From an uncultured Clostridia bacterium (GTDB taxonomy: Bacteria > Bacillota > Clostridia > Lachnospirales > CAG-274), in NCBI GenBank assembly GCA_947630725.1, contig CANRIS010000005.1, forward strand, positions 1 through 36,886: 36,886 nt of DNA. Direction: 5' to 3'. Under the pieces are notes generated by a model that made no database searches, was not told where the DNA came from, and saw nothing but the letters and a program-made list of their open reading frames with translations. The position numbers were made by a program, and so were the translations under genes. Positions 32,060 to 36,886 of the stretch are shown one piece after another (position 1 is the stretch's first letter; each line of letters opens with the position of its first letter).

Positions 32060-32147
32060 ATGATTAAAACCGCCTTGTCATTTCTGCTCGGACACAGCCT
32101 TTTTCTGTGAGCCCTTCCGAGGCTTTTTTCCGAAGGTACGTCCGTTT

Positions 32148-34217
32148 TTATCTTTTTATTTCTTCCATTATATAGGTTTCTATAACGTCTCCTATTTTGA
32201 CATCGTTGTATTTGTTTAAGAGTATGCCGCACTCAAAGTTGGCAGCGACCTCTTTTACATCGTCCTTATAGCGGCGGAGGGTATTTATTTCTCCCTCGTA
32301 TACTATTACATTGTCTCTGAGGAGCCTTACCTTTGAGTTTCTCGTTATTTTTCCGTCCTTTACATAGCTGCCTGCGATGGTTCCCACGCCCGAGGCGTTA
32401 AATGTCTGCCTTACCTCGGCGTGACCCAGTATTTTTTCGCGGTATTCGGGATCGAGCATACCCTTTATGGCTGCCGTAATATCGTCTATGGCGTTGTAAA
32501 TAACTCTGTAAAGACGTATATCTACCTTCTGATCCTCTGCCACGTTCTTTGCGGAGGCCTCGGGACGCACGTTAAAGCCTATTATGATAGCGTTTGAGGC
32601 TGATGCCAGCATAACGTCCGACTCGGTGATGGCTCCTACGCCGCCGTGGATCGTTCTTATTCTTACTTCGTCATTGGAGAGCTTTTCGAGGGAGGCTCTT
32701 ACTGCCTCTACCGAACCCTGCACGTCCGCCTTTATTACTATATTGAGTTCCTTGACGTTGCCTGCTTTTATCTGACTGAAAAGATCGTCAAGAGATACTT
32801 TCTGGGTATCCTTAAGCATATCTATCCTTGACTTGGCTATGACGGATTCTGCCACCTGTCTTGCCTGCTTGTCGCTGTTTGCAACATAGAATGTGTCGCC
32901 TGCGTGGGGAACATCGTTGAGACCCAGTATTTCCACAGGTACCGAGGGGCCTGCGCTCTTTATCTGGCGGCCCTTGTCGTCTACCATGGCTCTTACCTTT
33001 CCGTAGGAGGCTCCTACCACGATGGGGTCGCCTACGTTGAGGGTACCCGATTTTACGAGAGCCGTTGCCACGGGGCCTCTGCCCTTGTCAAGCCTTGCCT
33101 CTATAATGTTTCCGCTGGCTTTTTTGTTGGGATTGGCCTTAAGCTCCTTCATTTCAGCCACGAGAGTGATCATCTCCAGAAGCTGATCTATACCCTCCTT
33201 TGTGACAGCCGAAACGGGTACAGAGATAGTATCTCCGCCCCAGTCCTCAACGATAAGGCCGTATTCCACAAGCTCCTGCTTTACTCTGTCGGGGTTTGCC
33301 GAGGGCTTGTCGATTTTGTTTATGGCGACGATAATGTCTACTCCTGCTGCCTTTGCGTGGTTTATGGCCTCAACGGTCTGAGGCATAACGCCATCGTCTG
33401 CAGCAACAACAAGCACGGCTATGTCGGTGACGAGAGCGCCTCTCATACGCATGGCCGTAAAAGCCTCATGGCCGGGAGTATCCAAAAATGTAATGGGCTT
33501 TTTGTTGATCGAAACGGTGTAGGCGCCTATGTGCTGCGTTATGCCGCCTGCCTCGCCTGCGGTGACCTTTGTTTTTCTTATTGCGTCAAGAAGTGAGGTT
33601 TTTCCGTGGTCTACGTGTCCCATAACGACTACTACGGGGGGACGCTCAACAAGGTCGTCCTCGCTGTCCTCATCGTCAGTCGCAAACATCTCCTCCGCAA
33701 TATCCTTTTCGGTGTTTTCTTCAACGATAACGCCGTATTCTTCACATATGGATTCGGCAAGCTCTCTTTCGATCTCTTGATTTATGCTTGCCATAACGCC
33801 CTTTGCCATAAGCTTCATTATGATTTCGGTGCTTTTTTTGCCTAACTTGTCTGCCAGATCGCCTACCGTGACGGTAGCGCCAAGCTCTATGACCGAAATC
33901 TCATCATCCTCGGGCTCTTGGGTCACGGGTTCGGGCTCGGGACGGGTCTGCCTTCTGCCGTGTTTTCTGCCGCCTCGTTTTTTTGACTTCTTTTCTTCCT
34001 CGGGAGGCTCGGCAGAGACAGCCTCAACAGGCTTTTCCTGCGGTTTTGGCTCCTCCTTGGGCTTATTTTCCTCAGCTATAAGCTCTCTGAGCATTTCTTC
34101 CTCCTCGGCAGTGATGCCGCTGGCAGGCTTTTTCCCCGAAACACCCAGTTCTTCAAGCTTTTTTATGATCTCACTGTTTGAAAGTCCAAGCTCCTTGGAC
34201 AAATCTCTTATTCTCAT
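32148..34217 (-). CDS. infB: Translation initiation factor IF-2
   Basis: A 689-residue GTPase that brings initiator tRNA to the 30S subunit. Start at 34217 ([20 protein letters not shown]) with GGAGGTGA upstream; an earlier TTG at 34232 overlaps that site. The N-terminal IF2N region is followed by a Glu/Lys/Pro-rich linker (50-105). The GTPase domain has GHVDHGKT (200-207), LDTPGHEAF and AINKIDKP. C-terminal domains contain the fMet-tRNA binding part. The length is at the short end for IF-2, because the linker is short. Confidence 0.97.
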   Translation of the reverse strand: MRIRDLSKELGLSNSEIIKKLEELGVSGKKPASGITAEEEEMLRELIAEENKPKEEPKPQEKPVEAVSAEPPEEEKKSKKRGGRKHGRRQTRPEPEPVTQEPEDDEISVIELGATVTVGDLADKLGKKSTEIIMKLMAKGVMASINQEIERELAESICEEYGVIVEENTEKDIAEEMFATDDEDSEDDLVERPPVVVVMGHVDHGKTSLLDAIRKTKVTAGEAGGITQHIGAYTVSINKKPITFLDTPGHEAFTAMRMRGALVTDIAVLVVAADDGVMPQTVEAINHAKAAGVDIIVAINKIDKPSANPDRVKQELVEYGLIVEDWGGDTISVPVSAVTKEGIDQLLEMITLVAEMKELKANPNKKASGNIIEARLDKGRGPVATALVKSGTLNVGDPIVVGASYGKVRAMVDDKGRQIKSAGPSVPVEILGLNDVPHAGDTFYVANSDKQARQVAESVIAKSRIDMLKDTQKVSLDDLFSQIKAGNVKELNIVIKADVQGSVEAVRASLEKLSNDEVRIRTIHGGVGAITESDVMLASASNAIIIGFNVRPEASAKNVAEDQKVDIRLYRVIYNAIDDITAAIKGMLDPEYREKILGHAEVRQTFNASGVGTIAGSYVKDGKITRNSKVRLLRDNVIVYEGEINTLRRYKDDVKEVAANFECGILLNKYNDVKIGDVIETYIMEEIKR

Positions 34218-34238
34218 AAGCTTCACCTCCAAAATTTC

Positions 34239-34547
34239 TCAGCTCTGAAGGGAAAATTCTCTGTATATCCTCTCAGCAAGTCCCTCGTCCGTTATGGCGA
34301 ACACCGTACGGTTAAATTTTCCGACAGCGTGAGAAAGAGCGTCTCTTCTGCCGAATATAAGGGTGGGGATATTATAATATTTCCCTTTATTCAAAAATTT
34401 ATTTTTCGTGTTGTCCGATGCGTCCTCAGCCACAATGACAAGCCTTGCATCGCCTTTTTTAAGGGCGGTTTCTACGGTTTGTTCTCCCGTAAGCAGCTTT
34501 CCCGCTTTCATAGAGAGAGAAAGCATAAAAAGATTTTCAGCCGCCAT
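34239..34547 (-). CDS. ylxQ: L7Ae-family ribosomal-type protein YlxQ
   Basis: A 102-residue L7Ae/L30e/S12e/Gadd45 fold protein. ENLFMLSLSMKAGKLLTGEQ opens it, DARLVIVAEDASDNTKNKF is the RNA-binding core, and YNIPTLIFGRRDALSHAVGK follows. Such proteins bind K-turns in RNA. It lies between rnpM (11-bp overlap) and infB (21-bp gap), its standard place. Confidence 0.94.
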   Translation of the reverse strand: MAAENLFMLSLSMKAGKLLTGEQTVETALKKGDARLVIVAEDASDNTKNKFLNKGKYYNIPTLIFGRRDALSHAVGKFNRTVFAITDEGLAERIYREFSLQS

Positions 34548-34812
34548 AGGACTTTAGCTCCTCTCTCAGCCTGTCATATACCTCTTTCGGTACTGCCGAT
34601 TTGAAGGAGCGTTCGAGCCCCTTTGTTTTTTCGGCTTTTTTAAGACATTCTTCATTGGGGCAGATATAGGCTCCTCTTCCGGGCTTTTTGCCCTTGTCGT
34701 CAAGAGAAAACTCTCCCGCATCGTTTCGGACTATTCTTATAAGCTCTTTTTTATCCTTCATTTCCTGACAGCCTGTGCATTTTCTTAGGGGTACCTTACG
34801 TTTTTTTAACAT
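34537..34812 (-). CDS. rnpM: RNase P modulator RnpM (YlxR, DUF448)
   Basis: A 91-residue protein. PLRKCTGCQEMKDKKELIRI and GRGAYICPNEECLKKAEKTK are the YlxR signatures; the four cysteines could bind a metal. YlxR of B. subtilis was renamed RnpM after it was shown to bind and inhibit RNase P. The gene is directly after nusA (18-bp gap) and overlaps ylxQ by 11 bp. Confidence 0.95.
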   Translation of the reverse strand: MLKKRKVPLRKCTGCQEMKDKKELIRIVRNDAGEFSLDDKGKKPGRGAYICPNEECLKKAEKTKGLERSFKSAVPKEVYDRLREELKSYGG

Positions 34813-34830
34813 AAAATCACCTCTTTTTTA

Positions 34831-36081
34831 TTATTCTTCTTCCGCAATGTCGGATCCGTCAGCCTCGTCATCCTCATAGGCATCATCGGTATCATCTGTA
34901 TCATAGGTATCATCGGCTTCGTCTGTTTCATCGGCTTCGTCATACTCGTCATACTCATCGTATTCTTCTTCATACCCATCGTCATTATCTGCATTGTCCG
35001 AAGAATTCTCCGCATCGTCAAAGCTTATAAATCCCGTGGCTCTTGCCTGGGTTTCGCTCTTTATGTCTATTTTTCTTCCCGTAAGCCTTGCCGCAAGACG
35101 TACGTTCTGACCCTCCTTGCCTATGGCAAGTGAAAGCTGATTGTCCGCAACGACCACCTTGGCGAATTTTTCGTCCTCGTTCTCGCCTGTTTCGACCGCT
35201 ATTACCTTTGCGGGGTTAAGAGCCGCCTTTATAAACTCCTTTGGATCTTCGCTCCAGTTTATGATGTCTATTTTTTCACCGCCCAGCTCCGAAACCACAA
35301 CATTGACCCTCGAACCGCCTGTTCCCACGCAGGCGCCAACGGCGTCCACCTCGGGATTCTTTGAGTATACCGCCATTTTTGTTCGGGAGCCTGCCTCTCT
35401 GGCTATGCTCTTTATTTCCACCGTGCCGTCATATATTTCGGGTACTTCAAGCTCAAAAAGTCTCTTTACAAGCTCATAGTGGGTTCTTGAAACATTTATC
35501 TGCGGACCCTTTGAGGTCTGCTTTACTTCGAGGATGTATACCTTTATTCTGTCGTTGAAGTTGTACTCCTCGCCCTTTATCTGTTCCTTGGCGGGAAGCA
35601 TAGCCTCTATCTTTCCCAAAGAGACAATTACGTTTTTCTTGTCGTGTCTCTGCACAATAACGGTGTCTATATCCTTTTCTTTAAGTATATATTCGTTGTA
35701 GAGCTTTTCTCTTTCGGCATCGCGGAATTTCTGCACAAAGACCTGCTTTGCCGTGGTGGCGGATATTCTGTTGAAATTTTTGGGAGTGATCTCGAAGTCA
35801 ACACGGTCGCCCACCTCATACACGGGATCGATTTTTCTTGCGTCCTCAAGCGAAATCTGAGTTCTGTCGTCAGTGACCTCCTCTGTGACCTCCTTTGACG
35901 AAAGTACCTTTATATCTCCTGTTTCACGATTTATTTCAACTCTGGCATTTTCGGAGGTGCCGAAGTTCTTTTTGCACGCCGACAGAAGAGATTCTTCTAT
36001 GGCGGCAAGTATAGTTTCCTTATCTATACCTTTTTCCTTCTCAATAAGGTTCAAAGCTGCCATCAGCTCTTTTTTGTCCAT
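34831..36081 (-). CDS. nusA: Transcription termination/antitermination factor NusA, with long acidic tail
   Basis: A 416-residue RNA-polymerase-binding factor: N-terminal domain (1-125), S1 domain (about 135-200), then KH1 and KH2 (about 205-345, with VGACVGTGGSRVNVVVSELG and AIGKEGQNVRLAARLTGRKI). There are no C-terminal acidic-repeat AR1/AR2 domains as in E. coli. After residue about 345 there is a ~70-residue tail almost entirely of Asp, Glu, Tyr, Thr and Ala, for example DEYDEADETDEADD. Such a tail is unusual in length and could be an autoinhibitory or RNA-mimicking segment. AGGAGA lies before the ATG. Position 2 of the rimP operon. Confidence 0.96.
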   Translation of the reverse strand: MDKKELMAALNLIEKEKGIDKETILAAIEESLLSACKKNFGTSENARVEINRETGDIKVLSSKEVTEEVTDDRTQISLEDARKIDPVYEVGDRVDFEITPKNFNRISATTAKQVFVQKFRDAEREKLYNEYILKEKDIDTVIVQRHDKKNVIVSLGKIEAMLPAKEQIKGEEYNFNDRIKVYILEVKQTSKGPQINVSRTHYELVKRLFELEVPEIYDGTVEIKSIAREAGSRTKMAVYSKNPEVDAVGACVGTGGSRVNVVVSELGGEKIDIINWSEDPKEFIKAALNPAKVIAVETGENEDEKFAKVVVADNQLSLAIGKEGQNVRLAARLTGRKIDIKSETQARATGFISFDDAENSSDNADNDDGYEEEYDEYDEYDEADETDEADDTYDTDDTDDAYEDDEADGSDIAEEE

Positions 36082-36204
36082 TTTTTATGTTTCTCCTTTC
36101 AGTTTCCGATGTTTTGGCTTTTCCTTTGATTTTCACAAAGCCTGCAATACCGACTTTTTTCCTTGATTATATCGGTGTTTTTGTCCGAAGATAAGATTCG
36201 GTTA

Positions 36205-36666
36205 TCAGAATATGACGGCAAGCCTGCACGAGGCAACGGCTCCCTTTTCAAAAGAAAGCTTGCCGTCGGCGGTTTTTATGCTTATAAGACCCTCCGAAAG
36301 ACCTATAAGCTCTCCCTCGAACTCTTTTTTGCCGTCTATGGGAGCAAACAGTTTTATTTCGACTGCCCGTCCCTTGTATTTTTCATACTCATAGTCCTTT
36401 TTCAGCACCCTGTCAAGACCGGGGGAGCTTACCTCCAAGATATATGCCTCGTCTATGGGATCCTCTCTGTCGAGTATGGCTTCAAGCTCACGGCTGACCT
36501 TTTCGCAGTCGTCAATGGTTACCGAGCCGGGCTTGTCGATATATATCCTCAGATATTTTTCGGAGCCTTCTTTTACATACTCTACATCCACAAGCTCCAA
36601 GGAATGTTTGTCGGTTATATCCGCCGCGTAGGCTTCGGTTTTTTTGATTATATCCTTTATGTGCAT
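36205..36666 (-). CDS. rimP: Ribosome maturation factor RimP
   Basis: A 153-residue protein needed for 30S assembly. SLELVDVEYVKEGSEKYLRI, YIDKPGSVTIDDCEKVSREL and EAYILEVSSPGLDRVLKK are the family landmarks. AGAGGTGAT sits upstream of the ATG. It is the first gene of the leftward translation operon; nusA follows after 123 bp, a wider gap than usual, in which I see no gene or clear terminator. Confidence 0.97.
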   Translation of the reverse strand: MHIKDIIKKTEAYAADITDKHSLELVDVEYVKEGSEKYLRIYIDKPGSVTIDDCEKVSRELEAILDREDPIDEAYILEVSSPGLDRVLKKDYEYEKYKGRAVEIKLFAPIDGKKEFEGELIGLSEGLISIKTADGKLSFEKGAVASCRLAVIF

Positions 36667-36756
36667 AATATCACCTCTTTCGGTACGGGAGCGCCGTTTT
36701 TTTCCTTATAAAAAGGGCGGAAATATACAAAAGCGGCACAGCGACCCCGATACATC

Positions 36757-36790
36757 AATATAAAACAAGAGTGGGCAGAACCCACTCTCA
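36757..36790 (-). terminator. Terminator-like leader hairpin of the rimP-nusA operon
   Basis: On the minus strand AGAGTGGG-TTCTG-CCCACTCT (36788-36768) is followed by TGTTTTAT. It lies in the leader, about 20-40 nt after the predicted start of transcription and 100 bp before rimP. It has the form of an attenuator, possibly responding to NusA level; the feedback is inferred. The remaining leader to 36667 shows only a G/C-rich inverted stretch near 36690-36715. Confidence 0.65.
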
Positions 36791-36814
36791 ACGATAAACC
36801 TTTACTTTAAGACC

Positions 36815-36843
36815 ATTATAGCACCGAAATTTGCTAAAATCAA
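36815..36843 (-). promoter_or_regulatory. Promoter of the rimP-nusA-infB operon
   Basis: Minus strand: TTGATT (36843-36838), 17 bp, TATAAT (36820-36815) with TGC before it (extended -10). The strongest leftward promoter seen for the right-hand operon. Confidence 0.8.
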
Positions 36844-36886
36844 GACTTTTTTTATAAATTTGAAAAAATTGGGGTCTCTGGACAAA

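Overview
The window comes from the chromosome of an endospore-forming, low-to-moderate GC Clostridia (Bacillota). Evidence: an alpha/beta-type small acid-soluble spore protein, YlbJ, the HPrK/RapZ/WhiA set, SepF/DivIVA division genes, a T-box riboswitch, and purine-rich ribosome binding sites with several TTG starts. The species cannot be named from sequence alone. No rRNA, tRNA, IS element or CRISPR array was seen.

Layout. (1) 1-4.9 kb is accessory: a large collagen-like protein with phage tail-fibre-type modules runs off the left edge (minus strand). It is followed by a decayed glycosyltransferase tail, an AT-rich membrane acyltransferase and a VanX-type dipeptidase lipoprotein. (2) 5.0-9.2 kb is a drug-efflux operon: a MarR regulator plus two ABC half-transporters whose ATP sites are asymmetric in complementary ways. 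(3) 9.3-12.9 kb holds a spore protein, a long AT-rich intergenic stretch with a MITE-like palindrome, rsmD-coaD, a coiled-coil protein and ylbJ. (4) 13.0-17.7 kb is the cell-division cluster: HlyD-like protein, yggS, sepF, ylmG, ylmH, divIVA. (5) 17.8-22.0 kb has a tandem repeat and a large hairpin, then valS and an EamA-type transporter on the minus strand under one T-box whose specifier reads GUA (valine). (6) 22.0-26.3 kb is the HPr-like, whiA, rapZ, murB, hprK group; yvcK is absent from its usual place between rapZ and whiA. (7) 26.6-28.5 kb carries two exported or membrane-anchored proteins of unclear function, divergent from hprK. (8) 28.6-36.7 kb is the translation operon rimP-nusA-rnpM-ylxQ-infB-rbfA-nrnA-truB-ribF plus a small helical protein, read leftward from a promoter and a terminator-like leader hairpin near the right edge.

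Most of the window is conserved core biology: translation, division, wall precursor synthesis and carbon regulation. The less ordinary items are the collagen/tail-fibre protein, the valine T-box controlling a transporter together with valS, the HPr-like protein without a phosphorylatable histidine next to an HPr kinase, two structured intergenic repeat elements, and a ylbJ whose only well-placed ribosome binding site precedes an ATA codon. I did not find a convincing wholly new defence or metabolic system.
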